DNA from: Ga0074139 sp046336825
GTDB lineage: Bacteria > Bdellovibrionota > Bdellovibrionia > Bdellovibrionales > Bdellovibrionaceae
Assembly (NCBI GenBank): GCA_046336825.1
Contig: JBKDFX010000103.1
Location: 1 to 11,155 of the forward strand
Direction: 5' to 3'
Length of the DNA stretch: 11,155 nucleotides
Shown: in pieces, positions 1 through 5,977 of the stretch
Position numbering within the stretch: the first letter of the stretch is position 1
How the letters are laid out: every line of letters starts with the position of its first letter
Made by a program: the position numbers and the translations under genes
The notes under the pieces: generated by a model
Database searches by the model: none
What the model was told of the DNA's origin: nothing
Seen by the model: the letters and a program-made list of their open reading frames with translations, nothing else

Positions 1-794
1 AACTAAAAAATACGGCTCTAGCGGCCATTGAAACTCAGAAGCAATTGATTAAACAGGAAAAGGAAGAAAAAGAGCGTCAGGTGATGGAGGAGAAAATCAA
101 AGTCACAACTCATGAATGTCAGAAAAAAATTCTTTCATTCAACTCCGTAGAAGAGCTAGACGCCTGCTTGATGGAAGCCCTTCAGTTAAACCCCATGCAT
201 GTTCTCATTTCTGACGTAAAAGCTGAATTTGAAGTCCTTCTTGCCAATCGAGAATCAAAACGTCAACAGCAGGCAGAACTCAACAAGAGAATTGCACAAC
301 TGAAAAGAATTTTTGACGAAGCAGAAAAGTCTGAAAAAGAAGGCGAGTATCTGGCCATTCTGGAGGCTTATTCCAAAGTCACAGAATCCAAATTGCCTGA
401 TCCAGGTCGATTAAAAATTAAATCTGAAAATCGTATCCGCCAGCTCAAAAAAGAGATGGCTGAAAAAATCAAAAAATTTGAAGAAGAATCACTTGGATTT
501 GAGCAAAAGAAAAACATAAGACAAGCCGTTTTGACCTTGAGAGAAGCCATTAAAATTGATCCCACCCGTGAGGACTTAAAAGATAAAGCGGAAGCTTTAA
601 AAAATGAATTGAGAAAACAAATGATGGAGATTTATCAAGAGGGTATCTTAGAAGAAAGCTTTGGAAATGTTGAAGGTGGAGACAATCGTGCTGGTGCCAA
701 AGAAAAGTGGAAAAAAATTGTGGACACAGATTTGCCAGATGGTGAGTACTATCAAAAAGCTTATATCAAATTAAAAAAATACGGAGCTCAGTAG
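1..794 (+). CDS. C-terminal part of a coiled-coil/TPR-like protein (5' end outside window)
   Basis: The reading frame (codons from position 3) is open to the left edge, so the gene begins upstream. A TTG at 45 could be read as a start, but it has no ribosome binding site and the frame before it is already charged and coding-like, so I treat the gene as 5'-truncated. The visible part is very rich in Lys, Glu and Gln and predicted to be almost all helical, first as coiled coil and then as TPR-like helix pairs. One clear TPR-like unit lies around 490-610 and includes the typical 'REAIKIDPT' segment. The C-terminus, with 'AKEKWKKIVDTDLPD', resembles the last TPR of FHA-TPR scaffold proteins. No catalytic motif is visible. 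It shares one base with the next gene, so the two are almost certainly co-transcribed and translationally coupled. A scaffold or signalling-adaptor role is inference; any FHA or membrane domain would be outside the window. Confidence 0.8.
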   Translation, partial: LKNTALAAIETQKQLIKQEKEEKERQVMEEKIKVTTHECQKKILSFNSVEELDACLMEALQLNPMHVLISDVKAEFEVLLANRESKRQQQAELNKRIAQLKRIFDEAEKSEKEGEYLAILEAYSKVTESKLPDPGRLKIKSENRIRQLKKEMAEKIKKFEEESLGFEQKKNIRQAVLTLREAIKIDPTREDLKDKAEALKNELRKQMMEIYQEGILEESFGNVEGGDNRAGAKEKWKKIVDTDLPDGEYYQKAYIKLKKYGAQ

Positions 795-1459
795 TGAAGT
801 TTTTTGAGAGATCCTATAACAGCGAACTGATTCGGCCCAAGCCACTTATTCATCAAGATGAGGCCGGAGGGTTGATTTTAATTGTCACTCCCTGGGGATC
901 CCAGGAGGGAGCCCAAAAAACTCTTGATTTTATAGTGCAACATTTGATGACAGTGAAACAAGATCAGGAGCACACATCTCCGTTTCAAAAAATTCAAAGT
1001 CTTTCAGATGATGCCAATCAGCTCAGGCAGGCCGCAATGATGGCTAACGATTTTATTTATCGAAGTGTTAATCCAGATTCATTGGAATTAGTTGTAGAAG
1101 TCTTATTTTTAGGAATACAAAAAAAACAGGTCGCCTGGTGTCAGATTGGATGTCCTCATTTATTATTGAAAAAAAAGAAAGAATCATTACAGCCCATTTC
1201 GTGCCATCCAGAAACCCGTGCTGATCTTCTTAAGTTTCCACTACCGCAGTATTTTTTAGGAGCTGATGCGACAGTTTCTCCTCGTTGTGGTGATTTGCAA
1301 TTGGATAAAGGGGACGAAGTTATTTTACTTTCCTCAAGTCAACTGCCAACTTCTCTGTGGTCAGCAACGCAGTCTTCAGAACTCGAGGAATGGACAGATC
1401 GAATAACGGAAGTGGACAGTTCACAACCGTTCTGGTTGGGTCGATTGAAGCTCGATTGA
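794..1459 (+). CDS. PP2C-fold protein lacking catalytic aspartates (probable pseudophosphatase)
   Basis: This is a 221-residue protein starting with GTG at 794, which overlaps the upstream TAG stop by one base. GGAG at 783-786 gives a well-spaced ribosome binding site. The order of motifs follows PP2C Ser/Thr phosphatases: a first strand and Gly-rich turn (about residues 27-40), a helix with 'MMANDFIYRSVN' (82-93), paired strands 'VVEVLFLGIQ' and 'QVAWCQIGC' (100-120), 'LPQYFLGADATVSP' (150-163) and 'GDEVILLSSSQL' (173-184). The metal-binding residues are missing: the DG motif reads about T32-P33-W34, the GDSR motif reads G119-C120-P121-H122, and the SDGL motif reads S181-S182-Q183-L184. At about 220 residues it is slightly shorter than the usual 240-260 residue domain. 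No signal peptide or membrane segment is seen, so it should be cytoplasmic. From these losses I infer a binding or regulatory protein acting with its upstream partner. Fold assignment is by motif spacing only. Confidence 0.65.
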   Translation: MKFFERSYNSELIRPKPLIHQDEAGGLILIVTPWGSQEGAQKTLDFIVQHLMTVKQDQEHTSPFQKIQSLSDDANQLRQAAMMANDFIYRSVNPDSLELVVEVLFLGIQKKQVAWCQIGCPHLLLKKKKESLQPISCHPETRADLLKFPLPQYFLGADATVSPRCGDLQLDKGDEVILLSSSQLPTSLWSATQSSELEEWTDRITEVDSSQPFWLGRLKLD

Positions 1460-3217
1460 TTTTATTTTTCTTTGAACTTGCCTAAAAAGAGCACGATGTT
1501 CAGGGGCTCTGAAAAAGACTTCCACTCGACCGATAACAGTTTCCATTTTTTCATTCACATCCCAAACGCCGCCGAGGGCTCGATTCATTCGTAAAATCGA
1601 AGTTTGAAGCATACGTTCCTCTAAGATTCTTTCCCATCGACGTGATTTATTTTCTGATTTTGAAGAAGTTAAAATTTCCAAAAAAGCAGGATCCTGACAG
1701 TCCCTTAAGCGTGGATCACTTTCAAACGAATCAAGAGAGATTCGAAGACAGGGATCTATGATGTTCGTATTAACTCCTATTTGTTTCTGCGCCAACCAGG
1801 TGAGGTAGGGTACTTTCCAAGCTTCTGAAGCTGATTTTAATGAAACCCAATCACTGGATTCAATCAGTGCACGGGCCGTCCAAGGTCTTAAGCCTTCTGG
1901 AATTTCATTCCACGGGGTGGTGGAAGTGGCAGATTTAATAGCTGAAAGCTGTTCACTCATCCAATCCCAATATCCAAAATTCCACCGACTCAGCTTGGGA
2001 ATGTCAGGGGGCGAAAATGGAGTCAATTTTAATTCACTGGCGACATTCAAAAAAAACTCTTTTGAAGTTTCCATCGAAGAACCCGAAAGGGGGTTGGTCT
2101 CCAGTCGGTCTGAAAGAGTTCTGAAAACTTGAGGAGGCTCTGTGTGGAGGAACAACTCCTCTTCTCGAATCATCGCATATTGAACGGGTGCACCAAGAAG
2201 CCAATGGGCCCAGGAAGATTCGATCAGATGAAGTCGGTTGTCAGTGAAAGCAGAGTCCGGTTTTGAAAGAGAAATAAGCAGAGAAGCATTTTCAAGTTGA
2301 GCTCGAGGAGCCGAGGCTCCTAAACTTTCTAAAAGTGAAACCCCAATATCAGCAATGGAAATATTTTTATCCATAGTCCATGAAACGGGTGAGTCTCGTC
2401 GACGCTGCTGAGGTTTCCAAAAAAAAGCCACCTGGGTTGATTCACTGTGAAGATTGGCATTGGCGTGAAAAACTTTTCGGTCATACAGGTCTCGACCTTG
2501 GAGACCCACTAAAATAAAATTAGTATTATCCCAACGCCCGGATTTGCGGATTTTTTGAATGAGATCAAAAAGAGTGGCATCAAATTCTTCGAATTGGGTA
2601 TCAAAACTCTTTTCCAAAGGATCCCCAAAAGAATTCATTAAAGGGCGACTCAAAAAACGTAAATCAGGCACATAAAACACAGTGAAAAAGCCCTCATGAT
2701 TGTCTAGATCTGCCAACCATTGCTGAAACACTTCAATATTTTTACGGAAAGGGCGAAGCCAGGGACTCACATTGAGTTCTAAAAAGTCTTCGAACACTTC
2801 GAAGCCCTGTCCTAGGCCCGTTTTTTTCAAAACAGGGGGGCCACCCGAAAGAAAAATTGTTCTGAGGCCAGCCTCGTAAGCGGCTCTTCCGACAGTCATG
2901 GTGTCTGGCTTTAAAAAATGGCCGGGATGTCTTACTTTAGAGTCAAGGGGGTGCAAACCTGTCATAAGGCTGGTGATGGCGGGTGTGCTCAATAAACTAG
3001 TTGTGTAGGCATGAGTCCACTTGACTGATTCATTGCATAAGATTTGAATTCCTGAATTTCGCCCAGATCGATCTTCGCTACAAACAGCATCCGCAAAGCT
3101 CAAGTTGTCCACGGCAATGACAATATAGCTTGCAGGCTGTTCACGAAAACACCCGACAAGTGACAAAAATAGGAAAGTCATTGAAAAAATTTTTTGCAAC
3201 AGAGCAATGCGACTCAT
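1421..3217 (-). CDS. Sulfatase-like (alkaline phosphatase superfamily) lipoprotein with degenerate active site
   Basis: This 598-residue protein starts at ATG 3217. A hydrophobic signal sequence ends in a lipobox L20-V-G-C23, so the mature protein should be lipid-anchored in the envelope, facing the periplasm or surface. The N-terminal half follows the sulfatase/phosphoethanolamine-transferase fold: strand 'YIVIAVDNL' (31-39), the nucleophile-loop region 'STPAITSLMTGLHP' (77-90), 'AGLRTIFLSG' (116-125), and 'WDNTNFILVGLQG' (229-241) followed by 'HSESTQVAFFWKP' (257-269). Key residues differ from active enzymes. The C/S-x-P-S-R signature reads S77-T-P79-A-I81, so a possible Ser nucleophile remains but Arg is lost. 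The metal pair DD reads D37-N38, and the S-D-H-G motif reads G238-L-Q-G241. The C-terminal half (about 280-598) is not recognised. It overlaps the opposing gene by 39 bp. Activity is doubtful; a binding or structural role is possible. Confidence 0.75.
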   Translation of the reverse strand: MSRIALLQKIFSMTFLFLSLVGCFREQPASYIVIAVDNLSFADAVCSEDRSGRNSGIQILCNESVKWTHAYTTSLLSTPAITSLMTGLHPLDSKVRHPGHFLKPDTMTVGRAAYEAGLRTIFLSGGPPVLKKTGLGQGFEVFEDFLELNVSPWLRPFRKNIEVFQQWLADLDNHEGFFTVFYVPDLRFLSRPLMNSFGDPLEKSFDTQFEEFDATLFDLIQKIRKSGRWDNTNFILVGLQGRDLYDRKVFHANANLHSESTQVAFFWKPQQRRRDSPVSWTMDKNISIADIGVSLLESLGASAPRAQLENASLLISLSKPDSAFTDNRLHLIESSWAHWLLGAPVQYAMIREEELFLHTEPPQVFRTLSDRLETNPLSGSSMETSKEFFLNVASELKLTPFSPPDIPKLSRWNFGYWDWMSEQLSAIKSATSTTPWNEIPEGLRPWTARALIESSDWVSLKSASEAWKVPYLTWLAQKQIGVNTNIIDPCLRISLDSFESDPRLRDCQDPAFLEILTSSKSENKSRRWERILEERMLQTSILRMNRALGGVWDVNEKMETVIGRVEVFFRAPEHRALFRQVQRKIKSIELQSTQPERL

Positions 3218-3220
3218 AAG

Positions 3221-3250
3221 TTGACCCTATCCCCAGCGTCTCAGCATAAT
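3221..3250 (+). promoter_or_regulatory. Sigma-70-like promoter for exbB-exbD
   Basis: TTGACC (3221-3226) and CATAAT (3245-3250) are separated by 18 bp, each matching five of six consensus bases. Transcription would start near 3257, giving a leader of about 45 nt before the exbB ATG at 3302. The element begins three bases upstream of the start codon of the divergent minus-strand lipoprotein gene. That gene's own promoter must therefore lie in the same 84-bp gap or overlap this one; its best -10 candidate is TATTAT read on the minus strand from 3244-3249, with a poor -35. Confidence 0.5.
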
Positions 3251-3287
3251 AGCAAGAGTTTTAGAAAAGAAGGAAAATTCGCTTGTT

Positions 3288-3296
3288 GGGAGGAAG
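3288..3296 (+). promoter_or_regulatory. Ribosome binding site that fixes the exbB start
   Basis: GGGAGGAAG lies 5 nt upstream of the ATG at 3302 and is the strongest Shine-Dalgarno match in the window. It decides the start against the longer in-frame opening at 3194, which would lie inside the divergent gene and add 36 unrelated polar residues. Confidence 0.8.
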
Positions 3297-3301
3297 TCTT
3301 C

Positions 3302-3934
3302 ATGGAGTTAACTGGAAAAATAATTTCTGTCGCCCATTATTTGGATCAGATCGTGCTCTGGATATTAATTATTTTGAGTATCACAAGTGTGGGTATGATT
3401 TTAGAAAGATTTTTTGCTCTCCGTAAAGTGACAAGTGAATCCGAAAAAGTGCGAGCTCGGATTCGATTGGCACTTCAAGGAAATTCTGTCGAAGATTTTG
3501 AACATTTAGCTAAAGATCTCAACTCTCTTGAAGGCCGAGCGGCTCATTATGCTCTTAGGCATATGAAAGATTCAGGCACCAAAGGTCTAGAAGAGGTTTT
3601 CAATACTTACACACTGACTGAGCGACCTGATTTAGAAAGATTTCTAAACTTTTTAGCCACGATTGGTTCAAATGCTCCCTACATCGGTCTTTTCGGAACT
3701 GTACTTGGGATCATGAAAGCCTTTAATGATCTTGCTCAGGCCAGCGATGCAGGCCAACAAACAGTTATGGCAGGAATCGCTTTGGCTCTTATTGCTACAG
3801 CAGCAGGTCTGTTTGTCGCTATCCCAGCTGTCATTTTTTATAACTACTATAGCAAACAGGTGAAAAGCATTTTGCAAAGCTTGGACTCAGTCAAAGAATT
3901 GGGACTGGCATATGCTAAAAAGAAAGGTCTCTAA
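3302..3934 (+). CDS. exbB: MotA/TolQ/ExbB family proton-channel protein
   Basis: This 210-residue inner-membrane protein has three predicted transmembrane helices at about 17-37, 118-140 and 158-180, with the large cytoplasmic loop between the first two, as is typical of ExbB/TolQ. The family signature 'LATIGSNAPYIGLFGTVLGI' at 118-137 is essentially textbook, followed by 'GIALALIATAAGLFVAIPA' (158-176) in the third helix. In this family the protein pairs with an ExbD/TolR protein to use the proton gradient to energise an envelope process. Here the partner follows after 3 nt. No tonB, tolA, tolB or pal gene is next to it in the window, so whether it serves TonB transport, the Tol system or an Agl-like motor cannot be told from context; the symbol marks family only. 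The start is set by the ribosome binding site at 3288-3296. Confidence 0.95.
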   Translation: MELTGKIISVAHYLDQIVLWILIILSITSVGMILERFFALRKVTSESEKVRARIRLALQGNSVEDFEHLAKDLNSLEGRAAHYALRHMKDSGTKGLEEVFNTYTLTERPDLERFLNFLATIGSNAPYIGLFGTVLGIMKAFNDLAQASDAGQQTVMAGIALALIATAAGLFVAIPAVIFYNYYSKQVKSILQSLDSVKELGLAYAKKKGL

Positions 3935-3937
3935 AGA

Positions 3938-4342
3938 ATGGCGAGTAAATATTCCCATGATAATGAGTCCATAGCTGATATCAACGTGGTCCCACTGGTG
4001 GATATCATTCTGGTTGTCTTGATTATTTTTATGGTGACAGCCCCTATGATCATGAAGCCTTCGATCAAAGTTAATTTGCCCCAAGCGGCCAGTGGTGAAC
4101 AGACGGTCCAAACTCAATTGAATGTCACAATTGCGGCCAACGGAACACTCTCCTTAAATGGGAAAGCAGCAGACGCAACAACAATATCTAACGAAGCTAA
4201 AAGTGCTCTGGCTCAAAATCCAGATATTCAAGCGGTGATTTCTGCAGATAAAGATGTTCCCCACGGAGCCGTCGTTCAAGTGTTGGATCTCATCAAAACT
4301 GTTGGAATTAAAAAATTCGCCATCAGCATCGACAAAAAATAG
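3938..4342 (+). CDS. exbD: ExbD/TolR family biopolymer transport protein
   Basis: This 134-residue protein has a short cytoplasmic N-terminus, one transmembrane helix (about 18-36) and a periplasmic domain, the standard ExbD/TolR layout and length. The helix contains 'INVVPLVDIILVVLIIFMVT' (15-34), with the conserved membrane aspartate D22 that carries protons in the family. The periplasmic part ('VNLPQA', then the ExbD fold ending in 'IKTVGIKKFAISID') looks complete. It starts 3 nt after the exbB stop, with AAAGG at 3923-3927 as a modest ribosome binding site, so the two form one operon. No strong intrinsic terminator is visible after the stop. Confidence 0.95.
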   Translation: MASKYSHDNESIADINVVPLVDIILVVLIIFMVTAPMIMKPSIKVNLPQAASGEQTVQTQLNVTIAANGTLSLNGKAADATTISNEAKSALAQNPDIQAVISADKDVPHGAVVQVLDLIKTVGIKKFAISIDKK

Positions 4343-4388
4343 TGTGACAGGTACGTAGATCGTAACGGCGCGTCTTAATGTTTCAAAA

Positions 4389-4418
4389 TGAGATAATTGA
4401 AAAATTTTGAGATAATCG
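4389..4418. repeat. Short direct repeat TGAGATAATYG x2
   Basis: Eleven-base near-identical copies at 4389-4399 and 4408-4418 start 19 bp apart, with one mismatch. The first copy overlaps a 7-bp inverted pair, TCAAAAT (4383-4389) with ATTTTGA (4404-4410). They lie in the 253-bp non-coding gap after exbD. Given the AT-rich context this may be chance, or a weak tandem operator. Confidence 0.3.
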
Positions 4419-4485
4419 TAATTGGATCCCATTTTCGTCACAAATAATTCAAAAGTTTTGCACTCTAATTTCTAATCTATTTGAG

Positions 4486-4527
4486 ATGACCTAAAATTTT
4501 ATCATTTCGAAACACATTTTAGATCAT
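4486..4527. repeat. 12-bp imperfect inverted repeat upstream of an orphan secreted-protein gene
   Basis: ATGACCTAAAAT (4486-4497) and ATTTTAGATCAT (4516-4527) pair at 11 of 12 positions around an 18-nt spacer. The spacer contains the palindrome TTTCGAAA (4505-4512). The element ends 68 nt before the ATG at 4596. It could be an RNA hairpin in the leader, a terminator-like structure without a T tract, or a dimer-binding operator. No convincing -35/-10 pair was found in the same gap. Confidence 0.45.
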
Positions 4528-4595
4528 GGCATGGTTTGCATGAATATCCTGTCGGATCCTTAGTTTTTTTAAATTTTATATCAGGAGCCGGTTTT

Positions 4596-5351
4596 ATGAG
4601 ACTTGTCTTGCTAATATTTATGATTTCACTTTGTCAAATCAGTCACGGAATCAATGATCTGAAAAAAATTAACACTAATGCTTTAATATCAAATGCAAAG
4701 ATTCTAAGTATAGAACTCAAAAGACAACTCGACTCTCATGGAGATAGAGTGTCGAGTATGGAAGTTTTTTCAGGAGAGGGTAGATTTTCAGGCTTATTTT
4801 CATCGGGCTATCTAGATATGAAAGCCATTGAATTAATGCGAGATTTAGAGGTATATGAGCTTGTACAAACCAATTTAACAGATGCTTATGTTGACAGCCT
4901 AGGAGATCGAATTGTTAGTTTTTCAAAAGAATGGATTAGCACAGTATCCGGAGATTGGAGCATTCCAAGTGAAAGAATTAATAAATCGACAAAATTTGTT
5001 TTCGATGAATTGAAGATTATTGTCAAGCGATCGGAATCACCTGAAACATTAGCTAGTATTCAAAAAATTGTTAAAGAATTCAAATCTGTGCTTTTGGAAT
5101 TAGGATCAAGATCTTTAAGTGTAAATGACCAAGTCGAGTATGATAGATTGTTGAGGAATGCAAAACAAACATGGATAATTACGAGTAGCTTTAATTTTAC
5201 AAATATAAAATTATTTGACTTTTTTAATAGGTCTGGTTCTTCAATCATAATTGACGGTTTTGATTATAGAGATATTTTTTCAAATCGTAAGAATGTAATC
5301 AAAATAATGGCCGAAAATCATGGTACACAAACAATTCAAATAGTCTACTAA
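4596..5351 (+). CDS. Secreted protein of unknown function (orphan)
   Basis: I do not recognise this 251-residue protein. The ATG at 4596 is preferred over a TTG 60 bases upstream because AGGAG (4583-4587) is properly spaced and because the protein then opens with a standard signal peptide: 'MRLVLLIFMISLCQISHG', with likely cleavage after G18. The mature part is a mix of helices and strands, has no cysteine and no further membrane segment, and ends in 'ENHGTQTIQIVY'. It should be periplasmic or exported. Base composition is markedly lower in GC than flanking genes: positions 5161-5220 have 13 G or C of 60, against 30 of 60 at 9181-9240 in pssA. This hints at acquisition or relaxed selection. 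It stands between the exbBD operon and a second orphan secreted gene. Confidence 0.75.
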   Translation: MRLVLLIFMISLCQISHGINDLKKINTNALISNAKILSIELKRQLDSHGDRVSSMEVFSGEGRFSGLFSSGYLDMKAIELMRDLEVYELVQTNLTDAYVDSLGDRIVSFSKEWISTVSGDWSIPSERINKSTKFVFDELKIIVKRSESPETLASIQKIVKEFKSVLLELGSRSLSVNDQVEYDRLLRNAKQTWIITSSFNFTNIKLFDFFNRSGSSIIIDGFDYRDIFSNRKNVIKIMAENHGTQTIQIVY

Positions 5352-5359
5352 CATTTGTG

Positions 5360-5387
5360 GTTTTAACCCTTTAAAACTTTATTTTAT
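5360..5387 (+). terminator. Weak AT-rich hairpin with T-rich tail
   Basis: GTTTTAA (5360-5366) pairs with TTAAAAC (5371-5377) around a CCCT loop and is followed by TTTATTTTAT. Placement just after the stop at 5351 suits a terminator, but the stem has only one G-C pair, so efficiency is uncertain. TATAAC at 5385-5390 could alternatively be a -10 element for the next gene, with no good -35. Confidence 0.3.
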
Positions 5388-5410
5388 AACTACCCAAACG
5401 GAGGAATAGA

Positions 5411-5920
5411 GTGAAAATATTAAATCTTCTTTTAGTATTGGCTTGTATTAGTTTTGCTCGCGAGTCAGTTGATATGACGACTGTAAATGGACAAAAAGTA
5501 TCTATTAAAGTGAGTGACGTAATCGAAACTGCAGCCACTTTAAAGTCGGCGCCTAACTCGGTTGCTGGAAAAGTGACCCTAGATTCGAGTGGTCAGATTG
5601 GGGTTATTACCGATATTCATTTTATAATTTCAGGAAAAAAATATGCCCTCAAACAAGGGCATTGCAATAGAAGTAGTGAACACTTGTGTAAAGAAATGGG
5701 TAATATCATATGTAAGAAATTTGGTTTTAACTCCTCTTTGGGGCGAAAATATTTTTCAAGTCCGGGATCCTCAAAGGAAATGGAGAGCTATGAAAGAACT
5801 TTTGGATTAAGAGGGTATAGCTACTTAACTGTAAATGAACTTGAAGAGGATGGAACACCAAATTCCATTGGTGAATCCGCAAGCGTTAACATTCTCAAGT
5901 CAGTGACATGTCGATATTGA
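5411..5920 (+). CDS. Secreted four-cysteine protein of unknown function
   Basis: I do not recognise this 169-residue protein. It starts at GTG 5411, with an excellent GGAGGA at 5400-5405, five bases upstream. The N-terminus 'MKILNLLLVLACISFA' is a short signal peptide, probably cleaved after A16. C12 does not make a good lipobox (V-L-A-C), although a lipoprotein cannot be fully excluded. The mature chain has four cysteines, at 85, 93, 101 and 167, the first three spaced C-x7-C-x7-C in a probable helix, which suggests two disulfides in the periplasm or outside. The first part (about 17-80) is Thr/Ser/Val-rich and beta-like ('GKVTLDSSGQIGVIT'). It is AT-rich like its upstream neighbour, and the two may be one transferred unit. 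The gap of 59 nt with a hairpin suggests it may have its own transcript. Confidence 0.75.
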   Translation: MKILNLLLVLACISFARESVDMTTVNGQKVSIKVSDVIETAATLKSAPNSVAGKVTLDSSGQIGVITDIHFIISGKKYALKQGHCNRSSEHLCKEMGNIICKKFGFNSSLGRKYFSSPGSSKEMESYERTFGLRGYSYLTVNELEEDGTPNSIGESASVNILKSVTCRY

Positions 5921-5945
5921 TAAATAATTTACGTAATAAAATTAT
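5917..5945 (+). promoter_or_regulatory. Possible sigma-70-like promoter for the acyltransferase gene
   Basis: TTGATA (5917-5922, five of six) and AATTAT (5940-5945, four of six) are 17 bp apart. The -35 overlaps the stop codon of the preceding gene. The surrounding DNA is AT-rich, so chance matches are expected. Confidence 0.3.
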
Positions 5946-5977
5946 CGGGAAATAAACAACTGCTATGAGTGAAAAGT

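Larger units (their letters stand above)
4343..4595. other. Non-coding AT-rich gap between exbD and the orphan secreted-protein genes
   Basis: This 253-bp stretch has no credible gene on either strand; the minus-strand opening across it is a shadow continuing into exbD. It contains the short direct repeat at 4389-4418 and the inverted repeat at 4486-4527. TTGCAC at 4458-4463 resembles a -35 but has no matching -10. It may be the left boundary of an inserted segment. Confidence 0.5.

Noticed and set aside
1917..2132. 71-residue plus-strand ORF inside the lipoprotein gene
   Set aside because: It is a shadow of a long, coherent minus-strand coding region.
3194..3301. N-terminal extension of the ExbB-like protein by 36 residues
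   Set aside because: It would overlap the divergent gene, has no ribosome binding site, is polar and unlike the family, and the strong GGGAGGAAG site points to ATG 3302.
4154..4441. 95-residue minus-strand ORF across the exbD end
   Set aside because: Most of it is antisense to exbD, which has unmistakable family motifs.
5643..5662. Hairpin ATGCCCT/AGGGCAT inside the four-cysteine protein gene
   Set aside because: A 7-bp stem within coding sequence, without a T tract or regulatory context, is likely chance.
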